A DNA stretch of 64,000 nt from the NCBI GenBank assembly GCA_023678885.1, contig CM042982.1:10850001-10914000 (forward strand), given 5' to 3'. Of the stretch, positions 1 through 11,699 are shown in pieces. A program made the translations under genes and the position numbers. Below the pieces are notes generated by a model. It was not told where the DNA came from. It was given only the letters and a program-made list of their open reading frames with translations, and made no database searches. The DNA comes from Pogostemon cablin (lineage: Eukaryota; Streptophyta; Magnoliopsida; Lamiales; Lamiaceae). Each line of letters starts with the position of its first letter. The stretch's first letter is position 1.

Positions 1-599
1 GAGACATCAAATTAGACCTGATAACACATAAATTTCCACTCTTATCAATCAGCAAGCAGCGCCTTACCGGGTGAAATCAGAAAGGGGAAACTCAATTCAA
101 ACCGTATCCAAAAGCAAAAGTTAGAAAATATGAAAGAAAAGTAGATTTGCGTAAGATTGGAGAGAAAGCAGGGAATTAGGCAGATGAAGGTGTTGGAGCT
201 GCCTCTCTCTTCAACCGTAAGACACGTGTGAATTGGCCTAATTAAAAGTTGTCGTGTATGATTTGGGTAACTGGTCACGGAAAAAAAAACAGGCTGTTTT
301 GCAGCGAATTCCTTTTACATATAAAGTAAGATATACTAGAATTAAAATTTTTGAATAAGATAGAACAATGAAGAGAGTAAATCAAAATACACTATTTCTT
401 CTACTCCTCAATCTACCATTTTTCTAGGAGAATTCTAATTTATATGTTTTGATGACTTATTTTGCAATTGATTATGCTAATCTAAAAAATTGTATATATA
501 TTTGAACAATAGAAAATCAATTTTATATAAAAAATTGTCAATATTGACATATTAGACTTTAAGAAACCGTACCATGAACAAATTGAGAATATTCAAGCA
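1..599. other. non-coding flank, no gene seen
   Basis: AT-rich sequence with stops in all frames beyond short open stretches. I see no repeat boundary, splice pattern or recognisable protein here. Confidence 0.5.
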
Positions 600-1080
600 A
601 CTACTTCTATGATAGACGTTATCCGCCGGGCCCAAAGGGAGGCCCAGAAAGGAACTCAATAGGAGGAAGGCCTAGATATGCTCAACCCAAAAGCCACACC
701 ACTTGGATGGCCCCACTTGAACATACCACTAGCGGTGTACGAGGGGCAACCACAGGTATCGTGAAGCCGCCTCCAATAAACGGACGAAAAGCAGGCCCTT
801 CACGCTCCCGAAAGGCCCACCACCAAGGGCCCACATAGGTCCATAGGACAATTAATGCATGGTTCCCGCTCGCATTCATTACCCTAACCTCATTCCCCCT
901 TATATGAGAGTGAATTTAGACATGAACAATCATCTATTCTATTCACCACACTTATACTATACTCCCCATATTATTCCCAACTGTAACGGGAAAAGAAACA
1001 CGGTAAATAAGAAGCGATATTCTTGCCTCCCATAGAGAAAGAGTTGGGAGGAATTCTGCCCCCTTTAGTCATTGTTATGT
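600..1080 (+). repeat. possible LTR fragment (gypsy-like), uncertain
   Basis: This GC-richer island starts near a run of GGCCC-type motifs, then has a TATA-like stretch (TTATATGAG, about 900) and pyrimidine-rich sequence followed by 'CAACTGTAACGGG'. That profile resembles the promoter half of plant gypsy LTRs. No matching second LTR, primer site or coding region lies nearby, so the call rests on texture only. Confidence 0.25.
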
Positions 1081-1436
1081 TTGATTAGTCGAGATCACGT
1101 CACAGCCACATTATCATTATGTCACCTTAAAAACTCGCTATCAATAACTTCAATATGTCATAATTCCTTAAATTTGATCCAATTTAACTATCTTAAATGT
1201 CAAATAATCGTTTCCTGATTCAGTCACCTATCTGATCCCATCCAACAATGCATTATCTAAATAACATTAATGATCCATTTAATTAATATTTTGGATCAAG
1301 AATACTTCCACGCATCCATCTTAATTTTTGTATTCAAATATTCATTCTACACTCCACTTTATAGTGCATATTTAGAGTGGCAAACACCTATTTTAATTTG
1401 TCCTTAATTACAAGCTTAAACATAACTTAGACTTCA

Positions 1437-2090
1437 AAGTTGAAGAGCTAGTGCAACAATCCACTAAATTATCATCAGTGCTACTTTTGCAGACCTTAAC
1501 TATGCCTTTATCTACCATGTCTCTCACAGCTTGAAATCTATTAGTTTTATCACTTCATGAAAACCTTGATGCTTAGATAAATGAATCGCACTTTGATTAC
1601 CATAATAAATCTCCACAGATTGTTGATATACTCAAAATTATTTAATCAGATAATTCAACGAGATTGCTACCTTAACGGTCTCGTAAGAGCAATATATTCT
1701 GCCACTGTAGTTAAGTGAGCTACAACAGATTGATGTGTAGCTTTCTAACTCACAACAACACCAAATAAGATAAATATGTGTCCAATAAAAGATTTTTTTC
1801 ACCATCTTTTCTTGTTGTATAACTAACATCCACAAAACCACTTGAAACGTTAGACCTCTATCTTATTTCCTATTATATACTTCAATCAATGCCAACTTCA
1901 CAGCTTCTCAATGAACTAATTCTAGATTTCCCATAAACCTATTAAAGATACTCATTGCATATGCTAAATCATGCCTACAACACATCTTAGAGTACATTAA
2001 AGTGCCAATTGAGCTAGCATAAGGTATTCTTGTCATCTCTGACTACTCTATTACAATACTTGCCCCTTGATCTTGAGATAGTTTTAGGCC
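1437..2090 (-). mobile_element. Ty1/copia pol relic (RT end and RNase H), minus strand
   Basis: Read on the minus strand, 2080-1870 gives a degenerate copia 'YASSIGTLMY..' block with 'DLAYAMSIFNRFM', the last conserved part of copia reverse transcriptase. Next come the RNase H signatures 'THQSVVAHLTT' and 'AEYIALT' (about 1740-1680), 'YYGNQSAIHLSKHQ' (about 1610-1570) and the terminal 'STDDN'-like tail near 1460. Several stop codons and frame changes interrupt it, including a stop just before the KATHQSV motif. No LTRs are visible. It is a dead internal fragment; gag, protease and integrase are missing. Confidence 0.75.
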
Positions 2091-2109
2091 TTACTTAATA
2101 AAGTTGTTA

Positions 2110-2720
2110 CTTATTTGCATTGATTCATATTATATTTAATGATTAGATATTATTTCTAATTAAAATTGTTATCACTTTTTATTCATTTCATGAATGGCTT
2201 ATAAAATAATATAATTGGATTGTTATCATTTTTCATTGATCACATATCATTTACCATTAAAAATGTTATCACGTTTCATCCATTCTATTAATAATCATGA
2301 AATAGTTCAATATCAGTTATCAGTTTTCCTTAAGAATGTTATAATTTTTTATTCATGCTACTAAGTATTCATGAAATAGCTCAATTGGTTGTTATCACTT
2401 TTCATTGATCTGATATCACTTTTATTAAAATTATTATCACATTTTATCAATTTTATAAATTATTTGTGAAATTCACTTTTATAATTAGTTATCACTTTTT
2501 ATTAAAGATGTTATCACTTTTTTAAAAATCTTTTATCACTTTTCATTTACGCTATGAACTATTCATGAAATAGTTCACAGTACCGCTATCACTTTTCATC
2601 AATTGTATATCACTTTTCTTTATCAAAGGTTATCACTTCTTATTCTTCACACATAAGTTATTCAATGAGACAATCTCACACAAGTTTTTGACATTATGAA
2701 TTATTTATGAAATAATTCAA
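2110..2720. repeat. degenerate MITE-derived tract built on TTATCACTTTT
   Basis: The motif TTATCACTTTT and close variants recur about a dozen times at irregular spacing. Near 2670-2690 is 'GAGACAATCTCACACAAG', which matches the terminal repeat of the element at 21764-22006. The tract therefore looks like an expanded or multiply nested relic of that MITE family. No second terminus is clear. Confidence 0.45.
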
Positions 2721-2903
2721 ATGAAAAGTTATCTCTTTTTTTGATCAGTAGTATCTTTTTTATAAGAAAATATGTTACACATTTTATAAATTTATAATTT
2801 TTAAATTAAAAATAAATTAAATCAACAACAAATTTTAAATTATTACATTTTAATTATTAAAAAATATAAATTAAATAAGAAAAAATATAGAAAAAAATAC
2901 ATA

Positions 2904-3056
2904 TGCCTAATTATTTTTTTTATAATTACTTTTAAAAATTTTAATTTGATATCAAGTGCCTTTAAAATTATTTAGGCCTAATTAATTTTTTTATAATTAA
3001 TTTTTAATTTTTTATTTTGATAACAATCAAATAAGACCTTTTAAAATTATTTATTG
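2904..3056. repeat. two-copy AT-rich tandem repeat
   Basis: Two adjacent degenerate copies of about 75 bp (2904-2976 and 2977-3056) each begin GCCTAATTA and end near TTTTAAAATTATTTA. No coding content. Confidence 0.55.
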
Positions 3057-3569
3057 GATTGATGAATAATCCGTCTCACATAGTAGGATTCATAAGATGT
3101 TTCTCCCAAATCATTACCTTATTTCTTGAACAATTAATGATATAAATAAAAGTGATAGAACATATTTTCAATAAAAAGTGAGGATAATAATTTTTAAAAA
3201 ATGTAAAGATAGTAAAAATATCCTTGTAAAATAGTGTACTCTTTATATTTGTTTTCGATTTTAAAATTAGATTTTTTGTTTTCAAAATCTACATTTAGGT
3301 TTTAAACTACTCATATATCTACAAACATAAATATTTGTGTAAACCAGATTTACGGTGTAAACCTTGTGATCTCCTTTCCAATCCTATATACCATATGTAA
3401 GGTGTTTCAATTAAAAGGAGTTTACAAGAATTTATGATGTAAACCCCGTTTACAATAGACCAACTCATCTATAAATCAATTAATTCCTAATTCGCTCACT
3501 TTTTATACATTCCTTCTTCTTCTTTTTTTAATCTTTATCCTCTCTTGTTTTTTCTCTCACATTAATTAA

Positions 3570-3782
3570 TATTCTCTCCGTCCGCTTCTAAAATATTCAT
3601 TTTACTATTTTTGGCATCCACTTCAAAGGTATCCATTTTCCTATTTAGCAAAAAAGTACACAATATGGCCCACCACTTCCCTCTAATACAACTACCTACT
3701 TTACATATAATAATAATAATAATATTCCTTAATCCATGTGCAAAAAACAAATGGATACTTTAGAACCAGACGAAGAGAGTAT
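3570..3782. mobile_element. Stowaway-type MITE
   Basis: Left end TTCTCTCCGTCCGC and right end AGACGAAGAGAGT are imperfect inverted repeats of the CTCCCTCCGTCC type, flanked by TA. The internal region carries the usual host-family text (GGCCCACCACTTCC, ATACAACTACC, CTTAATCCATGTGC). About 210 bp and non-coding. Confidence 0.7.
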
Positions 3783-3830
3783 ATTTTTACAGATAACACC
3801 ATACATCAATTACATATTAATATTCCCCCG

Positions 3831-4045
3831 TCTCGCTTTAAAGTTTACATTTTTCATTTTGATTCGTCCTTAGTTAAGGTTTACGTTTCCTTTTTTGTTA
3901 AGTTAAATCCACATAAAACAATTAATTATTTTACAGTATATATTAAATATTTTATTTTTCAATTCACTATTCATTAAAATATTATATTTTATTAATTTAC
4001 GTGAAAAACAAATTACGTAAATCTTAATTTGAGACAATACTAAAT
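3831..4045. mobile_element. degenerate Stowaway-like MITE, second subfamily
   Basis: Starts CCCCCGTCTCGC and continues with 'TTCATTTTGATTCGTCC..AGTTAAGGTTTA' and 'CCACATAAAACAATTAATTATT'. The same block order occurs at 5975-6185 and 32266-32520, so it is a dispersed family. The right terminus is eroded. Confidence 0.5.
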
Positions 4046-4078
4046 AACGACACCCTTGTAAAATTAAAGTATATTTTA

Positions 4079-4377
4079 GGGTAAATTACCAAAACTCCCT
4101 CGAGATTTTTTCAAATTACTAAATAAATTCCGTGGTTTGAAAAATAACCAATTACCCCCCTTTAAAAAATATTTTAAAAAAATAGTGAAATTTAAAAATA
4201 CAATATTAAATATATGGGTCTTGATGTCATTTTCATCATTTTTTATTTTAAGAAAAAAATTATTTTTATTAATATTAAAATAAAAAACAAGTTAAAAGGG
4301 TAATTGGTAATTTTTCAAACCACGAGATTTATTTGGTAGCTTAGACAAATTTCGAAAGTGATTTTGATAATTTATCC
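4079..4377. mobile_element. MULE-type MITE with ~80-bp TIRs and 9-bp TSD
   Basis: The element is 299 bp. Its ends, GGGTAAATTACCAAAA and the inverted GGATAAATTATCAAAA, open imperfect inverted repeats that run about 80 bp inward to AACCAATTACCC. It is flanked by an exact 9-bp direct repeat TATATTTTA (4070-4078 and 4378-4386). A 9-bp duplication with long TIRs is the Mutator-like signature. There is no internal coding capacity. Confidence 0.82.
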
Positions 4378-4386
4378 TATATTTTA

Positions 4387-5040
4387 ATTAATAAAATGAA
4401 CTCATCCAAATAGCATCGCCTTGTAGAAAGTAAAACAAAAAATAAAATAAAAAAAAAAAGAAAGAAAACGGCAAGGAGGAAGAAACAAATAATGGAGCAA
4501 CATAACAAGAAAAAAAAGTCACAGAAAGCGAGTCGACTCAGAGGAGAGTCGGCCCATGACATTTTCACTCCACTAGTTTCTGTCACGTGCCAGTTTGGCA
4601 GACAGAAATCATGTCTTTTACCACTGTGCTCATCTCCACCGTCCACGTGACCAAGTTGATCCCCATTCGTTAGTTTTATGATTTTATCACTACCTAGTGG
4701 ACGCTCACACACAATACCACTTTCTGTGGACCCCCTACCTCACCCCCACACGATAATTATTTTTGCTTCGGTCCACTGCACCACCTTCGTGGGCCATTCA
4801 TCTCCCGTGATGTCCCCCCCCAATCCATTTGGATAAGTTGAGGTTTTTCTTAGGTACAATAATACATACATTACTTATTTTTTATAAATAAATAAATAAA
4901 TATGCTAACACTACTACATGAAAATTGTTTGTAATTTAGCACCGACAGATTTATAATTTTATGAATTATAAAATGAATAAATTTAAAATTTACTATATTG
5001 AAAGACCGAAATTGGGTTTGAAAAGAGATATCATTATTTC
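4387..5040. other. intergenic, no gene recognised
   Basis: A minus-strand open frame (4377-4712) is low-complexity and hydrophobic at its end and resembles no family I know. ACGTG cores occur near 4584 and 4645 but no downstream gene is close. A short (AAAT)n run lies at about 4885-4902. Confidence 0.4.
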
Positions 5041-5290
5041 ATGGGTGAGGCTTGCTTGTGCCTTTAGAATTTAGTATTATGGATAATGGTACATTATTTT
5101 GTTCTAAAAGAGTATACATTTTAATTAATAAAGATACACCATTTTGTTTTGAAGGGTATACACTTTTCATTATATTTTTATTTTTCTTCAGAAAATAAAG
5201 GGTACACATCTTTATACTAAAGAGTATATAATTTAACACAAAATTCTAAAGGCACACGAAGTGTGCTTCCGTGCGCCCGGGCGCACACAA
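5041..5290. mobile_element. MITE-like element with perfect internal inverted repeat
   Basis: TGTGCCTTTAGAATTT (5057-5072) is repeated exactly inverted at 5241-5256. Outside it a weaker inverted match continues (GTGAGGCTTGCT against its counterpart near 5265). The interior carries GGGTACAC/GTATACA-type repeats. No duplication was found at the ends. Confidence 0.5.
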
Positions 5291-5374
5291 GTTTTTGCCT
5301 TGTAAAATAAAGGGTACACATTTTTATATTAAAAGGTATATAATCATTTGCTGTTTGCACATGGACAATTCTAA

Positions 5375-5622
5375 AGTCTTTATTTGCTTTTAGCACGTGG
5401 ATTAAGGAGTATTATTATAATAGGTAAAGTGGGTAGTTCTTTATTTGCTTTTAGCACGTGGATTAAGGAATATTATTATTATAGGTAAAGTGAGTAGTTG
5501 TATTAGAGGGAAGTGGTAGGTCATATTGTGTACTTTCTTTACTAAATAGATGAAATTAATACCTTTGAAGCGGAAATCAGGAATAGTAAAACTAGTACCT
5601 TGTAAGTGGCCGGAGGTAGTAT
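5375..5622. mobile_element. Stowaway-like MITE with 61-bp internal tandem duplication
   Basis: The conserved internal block (TTTTAGCACGTGGATTAAGG ... GTAAAGTGGGTAGT) occurs twice in tandem, 5377-5437 and 5438-5498. The rest of the element follows, ending GGCCGGAGGTAGTAT. The left terminus was lost or replaced by the duplication. Confidence 0.6.
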
Positions 5623-5641
5623 TAACCGGCAAAATTTAATA

Positions 5642-5850
5642 TACTCCCTCTTTACCATTTCTATTTTTACATTTACTTTTCAAATTAAAAAAAAATAGCA
5701 TTTAAAATATAGTGAGTTCGTGTCAAATAATTATATTAGTTTTATGAGTGGATCTCATAAAAATATTAATTATTCTGCATAAATCTCACTAAAAGATAAA
5801 ATATAAACATGAGATGTGCGTCCACATATAAATATGTAAAAATTAGAATG
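5642..5850. mobile_element. partial Stowaway-like MITE (left end only)
   Basis: ACTCCCTCTTTACCATTTC is a recognisable left terminus, followed by 'AGTGAGTTCGTGTC' and 'GTGGATCTCATAAAAATATTAAT'. No right terminus was identified. Confidence 0.35.
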
Positions 5851-5974
5851 ATACTGCGTATATATATTTAATATATGCTAGTTACACTGTGTAACTTAAT
5901 TCCATCATATTCATTAATGCATTAATTTTTATATTAATAACGCATAAATAAATCTTATAGTATCAGAATATATA

Positions 5975-6185
5975 CCTTTTTGGTTTATATTAAATTTTAC
6001 ATTTTTCATTTTGAAGTTTATAGTTTTCTTCTGTAAGTAAGGCCTATACAAAAAACTTAATTATTCTATATAGAACCCACACATAATACTAATACAACTA
6101 CACAACCTATTAAAATATTATATCTTTTAATCTACGTGCAAAAAACAATTGTAAACCTTAGTGCAAGATGAAAGGAGTGTGTACT
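5975..6185. mobile_element. degenerate Stowaway-like MITE, same subfamily as 3831-4045
   Basis: Shares the ordered blocks TTTTCATTTTGAAGTTTA, 'AACTTAATTATTCTATAT', 'ACCCACACATAATACTAATA' and 'TTTTAATCTACGTGCAAAAA' with the copies at 3831 and 32266. Termini are poorly preserved. Confidence 0.45.
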
Positions 6186-7475
6186 ATCACGTGTTATTTT
6201 ACAATAAAAATTGATCTTAGAGTATTAGCGCATTTGTTTTATTACCATAATAATAGATGGGTTAATTGCGATAAAAATGATCATTTTCACTTCAATTGCG
6301 AGTTAGTCTCAACATTTGAAATTTAACTATAAAGTAGACTAAGTTAACATTGTTTGGCAATCCGAACCATCTAGCAACAAAATGCTACATAGATGTTGAT
6401 TTATCATATTTTAAGCCTAGTCATCCAAGTAATACTTCTTCTTTTGAATCTAAGTTAATTTAATTCTAAAAACTTTTATCATTTCTTTTTGTCACATCTA
6501 TACCATTTAAATGAACAACTCATATTCACTTGTATAAACAAAATAAATGCAAGGGGAAGGAGGCTGCCGATGAGAATGTGCAGGAGTGAATAAACATGTA
6601 GTTGACGAAACTGGTGGCAAGTGGAGAAATAAGTGGTGATTCGGCATTACTATATCATTTGCATTTCTGATTGGCATATCACATATGTGGTGGATTACGA
6701 TACTTTTTCTTTGATTAGGTCTTCAATATTTTGCAACTGTTGATGAAAATATTAGTGTTGTGAGAAATCCAATTTTCTCCACTACAGAAGAGCCATCTCG
6801 CCTTCTAAGAATTGTGTTGTTCACCATCCACAATTTTCATGATTCGACCAGAAGCAATCAAATGGTGATCTAAGAAAATATATATATATATATAGAAAAA
6901 TTAATTTCAAGATTTTAAAATCATAAAAAGAACTTTTGGTTAATTTCATTCTCATTCATAGGTAAGAACCCCTACTTTAAAGCTCAAACTATTCTATCAT
7001 TATGTATATCCAAAAATAAAAGATCAAATATCTTTAAAAAAAAAAGAAGCAAATAATTAAAAATATGCAGTAAAAAGACACAATGACTCATGTTACAATA
7101 AAGAAATATTGAAAGAAACCGTTTTAGAAAATCTAAATATTTTTCAAAAAGTGTAAAATTTCATTTTATACTGGTAGTATTGATAAAATAAAGATTTTGT
7201 GTTGTTTATTCTAATGGATGACATTGTAAGAAAAATTGAATTTATAAATTAAGAAAGAGAATAGAGAGAAAATAAGATGATTTGGCATAAAATATGACAA
7301 ATCAATATCGGAACAGCCACGAGTTCTTCGATGGTTCAAATTACCGAACAATGTCAACATAGTGTTCTTAATTTTTTTTTTCTGAAATTGGTAAATGCTA
7401 TTTCAGTGGAAACAGTTAAAAAGTACTTGCGTACAATGCCTACCCAATCTATCCAAACTACCTAAGCCATGGCTT

Positions 7476-7974
7476 TATGGGTGATCACGGTGCGGTTTGG
7501 GCGGTTTTTCGACGAAATTTTAATTGCCTTGGTATGGACGGTTCGATTTTACGGTTAGTTTAAAACCACGGTTTTTTAATTATAATTCGTCTATCGATTT
7601 TTAGCGGTTTGACGATCGATTTTGACGGTTTAGCGGTTTTAATAATAAGATAGAATATAACTATATCAACAATATGAAACTTAAATAAATATAAATAAAT
7701 ATACATCTTTCAACAAATGTGCTTTAGTAACCTAAATGACAATTATAATTCTAAACTAGTATAAAATGTCAATTTCTTAATAGTAAGAACTCATATTTAT
7801 TTTAAATTTATGGTATCTCATTCTAATCATGAATTTAAATGTCTCTATGGAGTTTAAACAATTAGTTATCATGAGTATTTTTTTTAAAGTTATCATCATT
7901 TATTAGAAAATTTAACAATAATAAAATTTAACAAGTCAAAGGTTTACAAGAGTATAACAAGTTGAGATTTCAAC

Positions 7975-8021
<47 letters not shown>

Positions 8022-8108
8022 TTATATAATATATGTATAGGTGGTGCGGTGCAATTCGGTGCAGTGCGGGCGGTTTGTGCGGTTTTAAAAAAATCATGCT
8101 AACCTTTA
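7476..8108. mobile_element. hAT-like non-autonomous element with 8-bp TSD
   Basis: An exact 8-bp repeat CATGGCTT flanks it (7468-7475 and 8109-8116). The ends TATGGGTGATCAC and the inverted TAAAGGTTAGCAT share TA..GGT.A.CA, the short degenerate terminus expected for hAT elements. Both subterminal regions are rich in GCGGTTT/GCGGTGC hexamers, probable transposase-binding clusters. A (TA)n run of about 45 bp lies inside (7974-8019). There is no coding capacity. It sits within the LINE 3' region and is therefore younger than the LINE. Confidence 0.8.
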
Positions 8109-8183
8109 CATGGCTTAGGGTAAATACAATTCTAACCATTACATCAAAAGTTTAAATACAGAGACGCTATCTGAAGTTTGATT

Positions 8184-11100
8184 TTATCTGCTATGTGTCT
8201 CGGAGTTAGCATCCTTGTACCAAAATGTAAGGCATTTCTTTCCGTCCAAATATGATAGATCATGGTAGCAAAGGTGATGAAAGAACCTTCTTGCCTTGTT
8301 GCTTCCTCGAGTATCTGCAATTATCTTACGGAAAGCATTTATGACTAAGTTGATCCTTCCTCTCCTCCATCCAATCCATCTCTTTACCTCATCCCAAATG
8401 TATTTGGTATAGGGGCAATGAAAGAAAAGATGCGATGTAGTTTTCAGATCAAAGCAAATCCCATATCGTTTATCTTCTCCTGTGCACCATACTCTGTCCT
8501 TCGTAGAGAGTCTTTCTCTATGAACTAACCACATTCTGAAGCTGTATTTCCTCACAATCCATTTGTGCCAGATCTGTTTATATACAAAGCTTGAGTCCTC
8601 CACGTATCTGTTCCTCAAGTGTGTATACATACGTCTGGCTCTAAAGACTCTATTTTCGTAGCACCTCTCCATAATGTGAACTATTCCTTTATCCCCTTCC
8701 TCCTCACTCACAATTACATTCCTAATGGCGATCAGTGTTCTCCATAAATAGGTAGAATTAGCTCCAGGAGAGAGCACTGTCCACTGAGAAGTTGATAGGT
8801 AAACAGAATGAATCCATTTTACGCAAAGTGATGAGGCTTTCTTGTGTACATCCTATAAGGCCACCGATAGTGGTGCCTTGTTCCAAGTAGCAATGTCCTT
8901 CAACCCTAGTCCCCATGCATTCTTAGGTTGAAGGATATTCTTCCAACTCACCGGGCACACCTTCGTACCCTACAGAATTCTACGTATCAAAGCCTCCACC
9001 TTCTTGACCACCACTATGGGGATTTTAACAATATCACACCAAAAGGTTAGAATACCATAAATCCCAGAAGTGATAAGTTCCAATCGACCCATGAATGACA
9101 GCAATTTAGAAGACCAATTCTGAATCATGTGGTTATGTCATTCAATAGAGGCATGAAATCCTCCACTCCTATTCTCTTACTACAAATAGGTATACCCAAT
9201 TACTTAAAAGGAATGGTACCTCTATTGAATAGAAGAACCTGAGCGATTTGATCACGTATGCAATTTGAAACCCCTGATGTAATGAGATTGTATTTCTGAG
9301 GGTTAACCACCAAGCCTGACACCCTGCCAAATTTCTTCAAAATCTGATGAAGTATTGTTTTCGTAGCACGATTTCCATGTCCCAAAATAAGCAGGTCGTC
9401 CGCAAATATTAAATGAGAAATGTTAACACGTTTATAAATTTTAGAATGGAATCTGTACTCACCATGTACCATGACTGCTTTCATCAGATGACTGAAATAC
9501 TCCATACAGATAACGAAGAAGAGTGAGGATATAGGATCACCCTGACATAAACCCTTCTTGCCTTTGAAGAATCATTCTGGCTTGCCATTGATAAGCAAGA
9601 AATATGAGGTAGTAGTCACACACTGATCAATCCATCTTCGGAACAAAGGTTGAAATCCTAACCCCTCAAGTAAGTCAAAGAGAAATTTCCAGTGCACTGA
9701 ATCATATGCTTTGAATATATCAACTTTGACTGCCATTCTAGAGAAGATATTTTCGTTGATTCTCCCATAGCCTTTGAAGATCTCTTCTGCTAAGAAAACA
9801 AATCCCTCGGTTTTCTCCTTTTAACAAATCCAAACTGTGATGGACTAATCAAGGTAGGAAGACAGTGACGGAGTCGACCAGCCAAAATCTAGAAATGATT
9901 TTATATATAGTGTTGCAATAAGAGATTGGCCAATAGTCTCAGACCCCTGGTTCATGTGCCTTTTTCGAAATCAAGGAAACAAAAGTAGAATTAACTATTT
10001 GAGCAATTTTCCTTTCGGAAAAAATTCTTTAACTGCCGCCACCATATCTCCTTCTCCTACGCTCCATGCACTCTGAAAGAAGGTTGAACTGTAACCATCA
10101 GGACCCGAAGATTTATTCTTGTTGATTGACCATAATGTTTCTTTAATCTCCGCCTCCTCAACTGGACTTACTAGTCTGCCTACTTCCTCCTCACTCAACC
10201 TCTGCCCTAAATCCAACACTTCATGCTCCACAGTATCGGCTACATGACCCTCCTCACCAAGAATTGATTGATAATAAGTGAGGAATTTATCAATCATTTC
10301 TTGATAGGAAGTAGTAGGTCCATGATCAGTGAAAATTCTGTAGATACTATTTCTAGCTCCATTACTACAGATAAGAAAGTAAAAATACTTTGTTAGACGA
10401 TCCTGATTTTTGATGTGCTTGTTTTTGAGAACCTGCAATAAGAAATCAGATTCACACTTCTCCAGGTGCTTCTGCTTGTTGATCTCACTTCCAATCTCCA
10501 AGTGTAGCTCGTGGTTCCTCGGGTCTGACATAAAAAGATATTGGAGATGGATCAAACGTTCTCTTTCTCTTTTCACCCTCTCTGAGATATGATTGTAGGT
10601 TTGATTGTGTAGCTCCTTCAGAGGTTTCTTCAACAATTTTAAGTTTTGACAAAGGGAATACTGCTTCGTACCTGCAATAAATACCCAAGATAGAGCAACT
10701 TTCTTGCATCTCTCTAATGCCTAGATTCTTACTTGAACCATTTCTTTCATGATCAAAACATACACTATTGAAGTCTTCTCCAAACACCCATGGAAGAGTA
10801 TTAGAATAAAAGAGAGAGGTGAGGTGTTTCCATAGAGTTCTTCTAGCAACGTATCTGTTTTGTCCATAAATAACTGACAAGGCAAATTCTTTTATAGTTG
10901 TGAGACATTGGATATTCGCAGTTATGGCTTGATCAGTTGCAACAAAGTTTTCCAGTTGTAAATGCAATAGATCCCAAACAATCAAAATTCTATCACCATT
11001 ACAAAGATCAAAGTTGTGCTTACATTTCCATCCTGGAAACACTTTCTTAACTACATCATCTACTAAATTAATAGTAAGCTTACTCTCAACTAAACTCGCT

Positions 11101-11192
11101 AAAGCAACATCATGATCCCGAACAATTTTCTTAAGTGCATTGTGGGTTGGTGTGCACCCCATCCTACACACGTTCCAAATGAGGAGGCTCAT
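8184..11192 (-). pseudogene. LINE ORF2: endonuclease, reverse transcriptase, zf-RVT (broken)
   Basis: The first part (11192-10640) reads as an apurinic-type endonuclease, opening MSLLIWNVCRMG with LVESK further on, matching the usual WN..G and E-S-K positions of plant L1 EN domains. The linker and RT start (10636-9995) include a 'NKSSGPDGYSSTFFQ' motif, the RT fingers signature. The palm motif appears as 'FADDLLILGHG' at about 9420-9380, which keeps the catalytic DD. The C-terminal part (8777-8184) carries a C-x-H-x3-C zinc-binding motif ('TSHLFFHCPYTKYIWDEV') typical of the zf-RVT domain. These parts lie in different frames and are separated by stops, so no functional polyprotein remains. 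Confidence 0.85.
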
Positions 11193-11699
11193 GAAGAGTA
11201 TTCGGAGGATGGAAAACCTTCCTCTTCAACCTTCTTGCTTAACCAATCTCCATAGTCTTCCAACTTCCCAATGTTATCGTCAATCCCATCAGTTTTGGTC
11301 TTCTTAAAGTTCCTTCTTGTTGATGCCGAAGTTTCACCACTACTAAAGATTGGGACCCAAGTTCCTTTTCCTTTGTGAATATTGTTGTTTCCTGATGAAT
11401 ACTGAGTCGGAGTTTGATTGACAGGTGTAGCCTCCAAAGGTTGTTGCTGGACTTGTTGTGGTTCCAGAGTGGGAGTTTGGGCAATCATTTGCTTTTGAGG
11501 ATGATGTGCTGCCTGAACATGAATAGGTGGGGGTGTCTGATAGGCCTTGGGGTTATTCTGATAACTCTGATGATTATCAAAATTCTGATTCTGATGCTGT
11601 TCATTTTTCTTACGGTTCTGATTTCTTTTGCGACTTGCATTTTGAAAGGCTGCTCTTTCTGTTTCTGTTGTTTGTTTTGCTGCTGATCATGAGCAAAGA

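Noticed and set aside
7974..8019. Tyr/Ile-rich peptide from the (TA)n run
   Set aside because: Translation of a dinucleotide microsatellite inside the hAT-like element.
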